Notes under the pieces: model-generated
Told to the model about the DNA's origin: nothing
What the model saw: the letters and a program-made list of their open reading frames with translations, nothing else
Database searches by the model: none
Translations under genes and position numbers: made by a program
In this document: in pieces, positions 8,093-15,153 of the stretch
Numbering within the stretch: position 1 is the stretch's first letter
Layout: each line of letters opens with the position of its first letter
Source of the DNA: Lysinibacillus piscis
GTDB taxonomy: Bacteria; Bacillota; Bacilli; Bacillales_A; Planococcaceae
Assembly: GCF_026012395.1 (NCBI RefSeq)
Contig: NZ_BRZA01000011.1
Location: forward strand, 1 to 38,915
DNA: 38,915 nucleotides
Reading direction: 5' to 3'

Positions 8093-8113
8093 CTGACTAG
8101 TAAAACTAGAGGC
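8093..8113 (+). promoter_or_regulatory. Shared 21-nt leader RNA module, cysH copy
   Basis: The layout is CUGA, stem arm CUAG (8097-8100), loop UAAAA, stem arm CUAG (8106-8109), then AGGC (8110-8113). AGGC is at the same time the foot of the attenuator stem. It matches the sbp leader module on the opposite strand in length, loop size, flanking constants and position relative to the terminator. Confidence 0.55.
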
Positions 8114-8166
8114 GTTTTAGCACAGGCATATGTGGAGTAGTGTGTCTTATGTTAAAACGCCTTTTT
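8110..8166 (+). terminator. Attenuator hairpin in the cysH leader
   Basis: AGGCGTTTTAGC (8110-8121) pairs with GTTAAAACGCCT, which ends at 8162, with one G-U pair. The stem is followed by a T run and lies only about 20 bases before the cysH start codon. A stable terminator between promoter and first gene implies control by read-through, as is known for the B. subtilis cysH operon, although the sensor there (S-box) is not seen here. Confidence 0.8.
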
Positions 8167-8185
8167 GATTAAGTGGGGGGATTTT

Positions 8186-8887
8186 ATGTTAACTTATGCA
8201 ACTTGGAAGGAGCCGACCATTGATTTTGAGGTCGATGACACATATAAGGCTGCATTGGATGTTTTAAAATGGAGCTATGCACAATATGGAGAAGAAATTG
8301 TCTACGCATGTAGCTTTGGTATTGAAGGCATTGTCTTGATTGATTTAATTGCTAAAGTAAAACCCGATGCAACGATTGTTTTTTTAGATACAGATGTGCA
8401 CTTTAAAGAAACGTATCAAACGATTGAGCGTGTGAAAGAGAAATATCCACAGCTTAATATTGTGATGAAAAAACCAGCACTTACATTAGAAGAGCAGGCT
8501 GCACAATATGGAGATGAGCTGTGGAAGTCTAATCCAAATAAATGCTGTGATATTCGTAAAATTGTACCCTTACATGAAGCATTATCTGGCGCAAAGGCTT
8601 GGATTTCAGGTTTACGTCGTGAGCAGTCACCATCACGTCAGCATACCAATTTTTTAAATAAAGACGATAAATTCAAATCCATTAAAATTTGCCCTCTGAT
8701 TCATTGGACATGGAAGGATGTTTGGCGTTATGTCTCCAAGCATGACTTGCCATATAATCCATTACACGACCAAGGTTATCCAAGCATCGGCTGTGAGCAT
8801 TGCACAAAGCCTGCCTTTACAATGGAGGATTTACGCTCAGGTAGATGGCAAGGCTCTGGCAAAACAGAATGCGGCTTACATGGATAA
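8186..8887 (+). CDS. cysH: Thioredoxin-dependent APS/PAPS reductase (4Fe-4S type)
   Basis: This 233-aa cytoplasmic enzyme reduces adenylylated sulfate to sulfite. ATG 8186 was chosen because of the strong GTGGGGGGA site just before it; an earlier in-frame ATG (8165) falls within the terminator tail. The cluster cysteines are present as CC at 120-121 and CEHC at 203-206, and the catalytic Cys229 lies in the C-terminal motif ECGLH. The nucleotide-binding PAPS-reductase domain includes SFGIEG (43-48), FLDTD and SGLRREQS. The Cys pattern marks the plant/bacillus-type enzyme that can use APS. It is the first gene of cysH-cysP-sat-cysC. Confidence 0.95.
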   Translation: MLTYATWKEPTIDFEVDDTYKAALDVLKWSYAQYGEEIVYACSFGIEGIVLIDLIAKVKPDATIVFLDTDVHFKETYQTIERVKEKYPQLNIVMKKPALTLEEQAAQYGDELWKSNPNKCCDIRKIVPLHEALSGAKAWISGLRREQSPSRQHTNFLNKDDKFKSIKICPLIHWTWKDVWRYVSKHDLPYNPLHDQGYPSIGCEHCTKPAFTMEDLRSGRWQGSGKTECGLHG

Positions 8888-8899
8888 AGGAGGTTTGCC

Positions 8900-9964
8900 A
8901 TGCTTGAATATATTGCAATAGCGATTAGTTTATTTTTTGCCATGAATATCGGTGCTAGCGGTGCGGCAGCCTCCATGGGGGTTGCTTACGGTGCTGGTGC
9001 GATTAAAAAAGCATGGCAGGCATTGCTCATTTGTGCCATTGGGGTTTTCAGTGGTGCAGTGCTTGGTGGTGGTGAGGTGGTCAAAACGATTAGCTCAGGA
9101 ATTATGCCACAGGATTACATCACAGTGAAAGTAGTTATTATTATTTTAATTTCTGCGACTAGCTCCTTATTCTTTGCTAACTTATTGGGTATTCCATTAT
9201 CGACGAGTGAGGTAACAGTTGGTGCCGTTGTTGGTGTAGGGATTGCCTACAAAGTACTGTATGTTAAATCATTGCTTGTCATTATGGCTTTTTGGGTAAT
9301 TGTGCCGATTGTTGCCTTTGTGATTGCGCTACTATTTGGTAAAGGCTTATATAAATTGCAAGCTAAAGGATTTTTAAAGGATCGTCCAATTTTGACTATT
9401 TTGTTGATAGCTGCTGGATTTTTTGAAGCTTTCTCAGCAGGGATGAACAATGTAGCAAATGCGGTAGGACCACTTGTAGGTGCGGGCATGATGGAAGTGA
9501 ATACTGGTATTGTACTTGGCGGTGCATTCGTGGCACTTGGTGCTATATTAATGGGTAAACGAGTGCTTGAAACAAATGGTAAAAAAATTGTTCGTTTTGA
9601 AAAGGCGGAAGGGATACTGATTTCTAGTACAGGGGCGTTATTAGTCGGAATTAGTTCTATTTTTGGTCTTCCTGTACCATTAACACAAGTGACATCCTCT
9701 TCAATTATTGGACTAGGGATGGCAAAGGGCGGTACGCAAATTTTTCATAAGCATATTGTGAAGAAAATTATTCGTATTTGGATCGTATCACCGATTTTTT
9801 CATTAGCTATTTCTTATTTCCTTGTACAATTATTTTTGGAAAAAGATTTATATGCCATTTTATTAGTAGGTAGTGTCATTATTGGAACATTAGGTGTTAT
9901 TAGCTTAATGAAAACGATACGTGAAGAAGAACGTTCAATTTATGATGCTGGTGAGGGAATTTAA
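8900..9964 (+). CDS. cysP: PiT-family sulfate permease CysP
   Basis: This 354-aa membrane protein has roughly ten to eleven hydrophobic segments. The PiT family's inverted repeat is visible as NIGASGAAASMGVAYGAG near residue 16 and NNVANAVGPLVGAGM in the second half. B. subtilis CysP, also 354 aa and in the same operon position, transports sulfate rather than phosphate, so sulfate is the likely substrate. It starts 12 bases after cysH with AAAGGAGG in front. The organism therefore carries two sulfate importers back to back, this ion-coupled one and the ABC system. Confidence 0.92.
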   Translation: MLEYIAIAISLFFAMNIGASGAAASMGVAYGAGAIKKAWQALLICAIGVFSGAVLGGGEVVKTISSGIMPQDYITVKVVIIILISATSSLFFANLLGIPLSTSEVTVGAVVGVGIAYKVLYVKSLLVIMAFWVIVPIVAFVIALLFGKGLYKLQAKGFLKDRPILTILLIAAGFFEAFSAGMNNVANAVGPLVGAGMMEVNTGIVLGGAFVALGAILMGKRVLETNGKKIVRFEKAEGILISSTGALLVGISSIFGLPVPLTQVTSSSIIGLGMAKGGTQIFHKHIVKKIIRIWIVSPIFSLAISYFLVQLFLEKDLYAILLVGSVIIGTLGVISLMKTIREEERSIYDAGEGI

Positions 9965-10009
9965 CGCTATTAAAGCATAGTAATTTAATCATATTAGGAG
10001 GAATTTTAA

Positions 10010-11152
10010 ATGAGTTTACAACCACATGGCGGAAAGTTAGTGCAAGCATATAATCCAGAGAAGGATACAACGGCTATTGTCAAAGAGATTGCGTTAGATG
10101 CGATTTCGTTAAGCGATTTAGAGTTGATTGGTATTGGTGGCTATAGCCCAATCGAAGGCTTTTTAACACAAGAGGATTATGTATCCGTTGTTGAACGTAC
10201 ACGTTTAGCATCAGATGTTGTGTGGAGTATTCCGATTACATTGCCTGTAACAAAAGAAGTAGCGGCTACATTACAGGTTGGAGAAGAAGCGAAATTAGTA
10301 TATGACAATACTGTATATGGCGTGATTGAAATTGCGGATATTTATGAGCCAGATAAGAAGAAAGAAGCATTGCTTGTTTATGGCACAGAAGATTTAGAGC
10401 ATCCAGGTGTGAAAAAATTACATGAACGCCCAGCTGTTTATATAGGTGGTAAAATTACATTAATCAAACGTTTAGAGCAAAAATTCCCTACATATTCCTT
10501 TGACCCTGCTGAAACACGTCAGTTATTTGCAGATAAAGGCTGGAAAACGATTGTAGGTTTCCAAACACGTAACCCTGTCCATCGTGCACATGAATATATT
10601 CAAAAAGCAGCATTAGAAACAATTGATGGTCTATTTTTAAATCCGCTTGTAGGAGAAACAAAATCGGACGATGTATCAGCAGCTATTCGTATGGAAAGCT
10701 ATGAAGTATTATTGGCAAACTACTATCCACAAAATCGTGTGCAATTAGGTGTATTCCCAGCGGCAATGCGTTATGCAGGACCAAAAGAAGCTATTTTCCA
10801 TGCACTTGTTCGCAAAAATTATGGCTGTACACATTTCATCGTAGGGCGTGACCATGCAGGTGTAGGCGATTATTATGGCACATATGATGCCCAAAAAATC
10901 TTTGAACAATTTACAGCAGATGAATTAGGGATTGTGCCATTGAAATTTGAGCATAGCTTCTATTGCACGAAATGTGAGGGCATGGCAACAACAAAAACGT
11001 GCCCACATGATAAATCAGCACATGTCATTTTATCAGGTACAAAAGTACGTGAAATGTTGCGTAATGGTGAAGTACCACCAGTAACATTTAGCCGTCAAGA
11101 AGTTGTGGAAGTATTAATTCGTGGTATGCGTCAGGAGGTTGTTTCACAGTGA
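10010..11152 (+). CDS. sat: Sulfate adenylyltransferase (ATP sulfurylase)
   Basis: This 380-aa cytoplasmic enzyme makes APS from sulfate and ATP. The ATP-binding signature [11 protein letters not shown] is at residues 185-195 and the [12 protein letters not shown] motif comes later. The short cysteine cluster CTKC...CPH near residue 325 is typical of bacillus Sat proteins. AGGAGGAAT lies before the ATG, 45 bases after cysP. The last four bases overlap the cysC start (GTGA), implying translational coupling of the two activation steps. Confidence 0.95.
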   Translation: MSLQPHGGKLVQAYNPEKDTTAIVKEIALDAISLSDLELIGIGGYSPIEGFLTQEDYVSVVERTRLASDVVWSIPITLPVTKEVAATLQVGEEAKLVYDNTVYGVIEIADIYEPDKKKEALLVYGTEDLEHPGVKKLHERPAVYIGGKITLIKRLEQKFPTYSFDPAETRQLFADKGWKTIVGFQTRNPVHRAHEYIQKAALETIDGLFLNPLVGETKSDDVSAAIRMESYEVLLANYYPQNRVQLGVFPAAMRYAGPKEAIFHALVRKNYGCTHFIVGRDHAGVGDYYGTYDAQKIFEQFTADELGIVPLKFEHSFYCTKCEGMATTKTCPHDKSAHVILSGTKVREMLRNGEVPPVTFSRQEVVEVLIRGMRQEVVSQ

Positions 11153-11745
11153 GTTCAAATATTGTTTGGCATGAGGCATCCATTACAAAAGAGGAGCGCC
11201 GTTCTCAAAACAAGCATCAAAGCTTTATTTTATGGTTTACAGGGTTATCAGCATCAGGCAAATCATCCGTAGCAAATGCCTTTGCACGTCGTCTATTTGA
11301 GCGTGGCAATCAATCCTTTGTATTGGACGGGGATAATGTACGTCATGGTTTAAATAAAGATTTAGGCTTTGATGAAGTCAGTCGCAAGGAAAATATTCGC
11401 CGTATTGGTGAAGTATCGAAGCTTTTTGTGGAAAGTGGACAGATTGTGTTGACAGCCTTTATCTCACCTTATCGTGAGGATCGCCAAGTTGTACGTGAAT
11501 TGGTGCAGGATGGTGAATTTTTAGAAGTATTCGTGAAATGCTCTGTAGAAACATGTGAGCAGCGTGATCCAAAGGGGCTTTATAAAAAAGCACGCAATGC
11601 AGAAATTCCAAATTTCACAGGTATTAGTGCACCTTATGAAGAGCCTGAGCAACCAGAAATTACATTAGATACAGAAAACTATACGATTGAACAATGTGTA
11701 GAGCAGTTGACGGATATTTTAACAGCAAAAGGGTATATCAAATAA
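11149..11745 (+). CDS. cysC: Adenylylsulfate kinase (APS kinase)
   Basis: This 198-aa cytoplasmic kinase phosphorylates APS to PAPS. The P-loop is GLSASGKSS at about residues 32-40, followed by [16 protein letters not shown], the ENIRRIGEV motif, and [10 protein letters not shown] with KGLYKKAR, all standard for CysC. The start codon is GTG, overlapping the sat stop codon, with CAGGAGG 10 bases upstream. A T-tailed hairpin closes the operon just after it. Siroheme and sulfite-reductase genes are not in this window. Confidence 0.95.
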   Translation: MSSNIVWHEASITKEERRSQNKHQSFILWFTGLSASGKSSVANAFARRLFERGNQSFVLDGDNVRHGLNKDLGFDEVSRKENIRRIGEVSKLFVESGQIVLTAFISPYREDRQVVRELVQDGEFLEVFVKCSVETCEQRDPKGLYKKARNAEIPNFTGISAPYEEPEQPEITLDTENYTIEQCVEQLTDILTAKGYIK

Positions 11746-11746
11746 T

Positions 11747-11783
11747 AAAAACCTGCTCGGGCACAAAGCCAGAGCAGGTTTTT
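11747..11783. terminator. Bidirectional terminator between cysC and mrpG
   Basis: A 12-bp stem (AAAAACCTGCTC and its complement) has a 13-nt loop. It carries T runs on both strands and lies between two convergent operons, 2 bases after the cysC stop and 6 bases before the end of mrpG. Confidence 0.85.
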
Positions 11784-11788
11784 GGTTG

Positions 11789-12157
11789 TTATTGAATTCC
11801 CTGTTCTTTTTTCATACGCTCAATCTCAGGACCTAAATCATCACGCACAGTGCCTTTCCATGGCTTAACACCTGCAATATAGGAGGAGCGTGTCATAATA
11901 TGCCCTCCAACAGGTCCCGTTATAAAGAGAAATAAAATCCCTAATAAAATACGAGGATTAAAATGGTCTTCAATTAACCAAAAATGTAGGAATACACCAA
12001 TTAATATACACATTACCCCAAGTGTAGCGCTTTTGGAAGCGGCATGTGCTCTTGTATATAAATCAGGTAAACGAACAAGACCAATAGCCGTCACCACAAT
12101 AAAAATAACCCCAATTGTAATAAATAAAATAACTACACTATTTGTGAGAATCATCAC
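11789..12157 (-). CDS. mrpG: Mrp Na+/H+ antiporter subunit G
   Basis: This 122-aa small subunit of the multi-component antiporter has three hydrophobic helices and the MnhG/PhaG pattern (VRLPDLYTRAHAASKSATLG, then FLFITGPVGGHIM). It is the last gene of the seven-gene operon and overlaps the end of mrpF by 20 bases. Its C-terminus is charged and presumably cytoplasmic. Confidence 0.92.
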   Translation of the reverse strand: MMILTNSVVILFITIGVIFIVVTAIGLVRLPDLYTRAHAASKSATLGVMCILIGVFLHFWLIEDHFNPRILLGILFLFITGPVGGHIMTRSSYIAGVKPWKGTVRDDLGPEIERMKKEQGIQ

Positions 12158-12422
12158 GTTTTAAAATATCTCCTTTCTCTATAAATTTAGAGAAGGCGAC
12201 TGTACCGATAAACGATAAAATCGCTAGCAATAGCACGATTTCTAAGAAGAAGCTTGTTTCACCTAAAATAGAAAATAGGCCGATTAATGATACAACGGAT
12301 ATGCCTAATGAATCGAGGGCAACGACACGGTCTGAAACAGACGGTCCTTTTACCATACGATAAATAACCGCAATCATGGATAAGCAAATCACTACAATGG
12401 CTATGCTGATAAAGATTGTCAT
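12138..12422 (-). CDS. mrpF: Mrp Na+/H+ antiporter subunit F
   Basis: This 94-aa subunit has three predicted membrane segments. The conserved PSVSDRVVALDSLG motif around residue 27 is diagnostic of MnhF/PhaF. Its start overlaps the mrpE stop in an ATGA arrangement and its end overlaps mrpG, so the small subunits are probably made in fixed ratio. Confidence 0.92.
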   Translation of the reverse strand: MTIFISIAIVVICLSMIAVIYRMVKGPSVSDRVVALDSLGISVVSLIGLFSILGETSFFLEIVLLLAILSFIGTVAFSKFIEKGDILKRDDSHK

Positions 12423-12898
12423 GATTCACTCACCTCCAATATCGCTTTTTCAAACGAATTACGAATAGCAGCAATCGCCTCATCCACATCACTAATATCA
12501 ATAGCATGAACATATAACGTTTTAGCATCATCAGATACATGAACTACAACTGTGCCAGGTGTTAACGTAATCAAACTTGATAGCAATGTAATTTCCCATT
12601 CCTTTGTAAGTACAGTAGGATAGGCAAAGAACGCAGGCTGCATATCTAATTTTGGCTTTAACACAACCTTTAACACTTGGATATTGGCAAGCACTAATTC
12701 TTTCAGAAAGAGCATTGTTAATTTTACTAATGCCCATACACGGTAGATGTACAGACGAGTTTCTAAAAAGCGACGCATGGCGAATAGCAGCACAATGCCT
12801 AGTAAATAACCAATGATAAATCCTGTACTCGTATAATTGGAGGACAGGAACATCCACACGAAGGCAAGAGCGAAATTTAAAAATAGTTGTAATGACAT
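12419..12898 (-). CDS. mrpE: Mrp Na+/H+ antiporter subunit E
   Basis: This 159-aa membrane subunit has N-terminal helices followed by a soluble part with the LITLTPGTVVVHVSDD signature of MnhE/PhaE proteins. It lies 5 bases downstream of mrpD and overlaps mrpF by four. MrpE supports full assembly and activity of the complex in Bacillus; that is family knowledge, not read here. Confidence 0.92.
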   Translation of the reverse strand: MSLQLFLNFALAFVWMFLSSNYTSTGFIIGYLLGIVLLFAMRRFLETRLYIYRVWALVKLTMLFLKELVLANIQVLKVVLKPKLDMQPAFFAYPTVLTKEWEITLLSSLITLTPGTVVVHVSDDAKTLYVHAIDISDVDEAIAAIRNSFEKAILEVSES

Positions 12899-12903
12899 CG
12901 ACG

Positions 12904-14406
12904 CTACTCCCCCTTTAACACAGCATCTATATAAATAGATGGGTCAGATAATAGTTTGGCTGCATCATCCATAAAAGGAGTTATCCATTCAGCACCAACA
13001 CCATACACAATGGAAATGAAGACAACGAAAATCGTTGGTATAAATAATGTACGATATGTTTTTTTATCCATTGTTTGCTGTGTATGTGTAGGCTGTTCTT
13101 GTCCCCAAAAAGCGTAAACAAAAATGCGAATAACAGAAAGTAAGACAAGCAAAGAAGAAGCTAAAATAAAAACACTACTCCACATATTGCCCGCTTCAAA
13201 GCCACCTTTCGCAATTAATAACTTCCCGATAAAGCCACTTAAAGGTGGAATCCCAGCTAAACCGAATGCGGCGATTAAATAGCTCCAGCCAAGAACAGGA
13301 TATTTTTTCAACAAACCACCCATTTTTCGTAAATCCGATGTACCTGTAATGGTGATGATCATACCAATTAGCATAAAGAGAGCTGCTTTAATGAGCATAT
13401 CATGGACAAGGTAAAACATCGCTCCTTTTAAAGCTGTCTCATTCATTTGGGCTACACCAAATAAAATCACACCAACGGCAATGACGATATTGTAAATAAT
13501 AATTTGTTTTACATCAAAGTAAGCAAGTGCGCCAATACAACCTGCAATAATCGTGAAAATCGCTAACACCATCAGTAATTGATGGGTAAAGCCTAAATCA
13601 TGGACGAAAAACAAGGTATAGGTACGCATAATTGAATAAATACCGACCTTTGTCAGCAATGCACCAAACAATGTGAGTACAGGAATGGGTGCTGCGTGAT
13701 AAGAAGTTGGTAGCCAAAAATACAGTGGAAAAATAGCAGCCTTTAGACCAAATACCATAAGAAACAATACAGCAATAACGGTAATAATCCCTGGCTGGTG
13801 AATAGCAGCTATTTTGCTAGCAATATCGGCCATATTCAATGTTCCCACAACAGAGTAAAGGAAAGCGACTGTAATGACAAATAAGGCAGATGAAATGACA
13901 TTAATCAAAATATATTTAATAGAGCCCTTTAACTGCTCTTTTTCACCACCAAGTACAATTAATAAATAGGAGGACATTAATAACACTTCAAAGAACACGA
14001 AAAGGTTAAAAATATCACCTGTTGTAAAAGCACCATTTACACCAGTCACAATAAACATCACGCCAGGATAATAAAAGAAACGTTCACGTTCTTTATTAAT
14101 AGAGCCAAAGCCGTACCAAATCACAAAAAAGGCAATAAGTAATGTTGTGGTAACAAGCAATGTAGATACCATATCAGCCACCATTGTAATGCCAAATGGT
14201 ACAGGCCAATTACCAAATGTCACAAGCTGAATGCCATCCGTTTTGACTTTAAATAGTAAAGAAATAGCAGATAGTAAGGCAAGTCCAATACCGATTAATG
14301 CGAAAGAACGTTGGTAGACAAGTTTACGCTGTCCAAAGATTAAAAGCATACCAAAGAAAAATGGAATGATAATCGGTAAGAGTAGGAAGTTATTCAAGCT
14401 CATCAC
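12904..14406 (-). CDS. mrpD: Mrp Na+/H+ antiporter subunit D
   Basis: This 500-aa polytopic protein is homologous to complex I subunits NuoM/NuoN. The family stretches FVFFEVLLMSSYLLIVLGG, FPLYFWLPTSYHAAPIPVLTLFGALLTKVG and FYLVHDMLIKAALFMLIG carry the conserved membrane-embedded Glu and Lys used for proton translocation. About 14 helices are expected. It overlaps mrpC by 17 bases. Confidence 0.94.
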   Translation of the reverse strand: MMSLNNFLLLPIIIPFFFGMLLIFGQRKLVYQRSFALIGIGLALLSAISLLFKVKTDGIQLVTFGNWPVPFGITMVADMVSTLLVTTTLLIAFFVIWYGFGSINKERERFFYYPGVMFIVTGVNGAFTTGDIFNLFVFFEVLLMSSYLLIVLGGEKEQLKGSIKYILINVISSALFVITVAFLYSVVGTLNMADIASKIAAIHQPGIITVIAVLFLMVFGLKAAIFPLYFWLPTSYHAAPIPVLTLFGALLTKVGIYSIMRTYTLFFVHDLGFTHQLLMVLAIFTIIAGCIGALAYFDVKQIIIYNIVIAVGVILFGVAQMNETALKGAMFYLVHDMLIKAALFMLIGMIITITGTSDLRKMGGLLKKYPVLGWSYLIAAFGLAGIPPLSGFIGKLLIAKGGFEAGNMWSSVFILASSLLVLLSVIRIFVYAFWGQEQPTHTQQTMDKKTYRTLFIPTIFVVFISIVYGVGAEWITPFMDDAAKLLSDPSIYIDAVLKGE

Positions 14407-14731
14407 TTCCTTTCAGTAAACTTAAATCATCTGTTCCTAAATCCTGATAAGTTCGATAAGCAAGCACAAGGAAGAAGGCTGTTACGCCAAAGCTAATGAC
14501 AATGGCTGTTAAAATGAGTGCCTGTGGTAATGGATCAGCAAAGTCTCGTGCACCGTCTGTTAAAACAGGTGGTGCTTCACCGCCAAGTCCACCCATCGTT
14601 AAAATCAATAAATGTGCACCATGACTTAATAAACCAGTGCCGATAATAATACGCAATAAACTTTTCGATAACAGTAAATAAGTAGCTGCCATGAACAAAA
14701 AGCCGATGACAAATGCTAAAAGTATTTCCAT
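14390..14731 (-). CDS. mrpC: Mrp Na+/H+ antiporter subunit C
   Basis: This 113-aa protein with three helices is homologous to NuoK of complex I. The DPLPQALILTAIVISFG motif is the conserved MnhC/NuoK signature. It overlaps both neighbours (mrpB by one base, mrpD by 17), which shows tight coupling in the operon. Confidence 0.94.
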   Translation of the reverse strand: MEILLAFVIGFLFMAATYLLLSKSLLRIIIGTGLLSHGAHLLILTMGGLGGEAPPVLTDGARDFADPLPQALILTAIVISFGVTAFFLVLAYRTYQDLGTDDLSLLKGSDELE

Positions 14732-15153
14732 TAGTCATCCTCTCCAATTCGTTGAATAATGGTCATTGTTACACCAACAACAACTAAATACACACCAGCA
14801 TCAAAAAGCATGGCTGTATGCAAAGATGTTTTACCGATTAATGGTAAAGTGAAGTAATCAAAGAAATGTGTAAAAAATGGTTTACCGATAAACATCGGAA
14901 ATGCTGCTGTGCCTAAAGCCAATAATAAGCCTGTCGCAATGAGGTGAATATAATTAATCGGCAGCACCGTACGCACCGTATTCAAATCATAGGCAAGTAC
15001 GAGTAATACGATAGCACTAGATGTTAAGAGTCCACCGACAAAGCCGCCACCAGGTGTATAGTGGCCAGCCATAAAAATATGAATGGAGAAGAAGAAAATA
15101 ATGAAAAAGACAATTTTCGCTGTGAATTGAATAATCACATCATTTGTTTTCAT
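14731..15153 (-). CDS. mrpB: Mrp Na+/H+ antiporter subunit B
   Basis: This 140-aa membrane subunit has the GHYTPGGGFVGGLLTSSA motif typical of MnhB domains and about four helices. Its start lies inside the last 14 bases of mrpA. MrpB resembles the C-terminal MrpB-like domain found in some long MrpA proteins. Confidence 0.93.
   Translation of the reverse strand: MKTNDVIIQFTAKIVFFIIFFFSIHIFMAGHYTPGGGFVGGLLTSSAIVLLVLAYDLNTVRTVLPINYIHLIATGLLLALGTAAFPMFIGKPFFTHFFDYFTLPLIGKTSLHTAMLFDAGVYLVVVGVTMTIIQRIGEDD

Noticed and set aside
8037..8186. S-box (SAM-I) riboswitch or T-box in the cysH leader
   Set aside because: Expected from B. subtilis cysH, but none of the conserved S-box segments nor the T-box GGUGGNACCGCG-like sequence is present, and the leader is too short.
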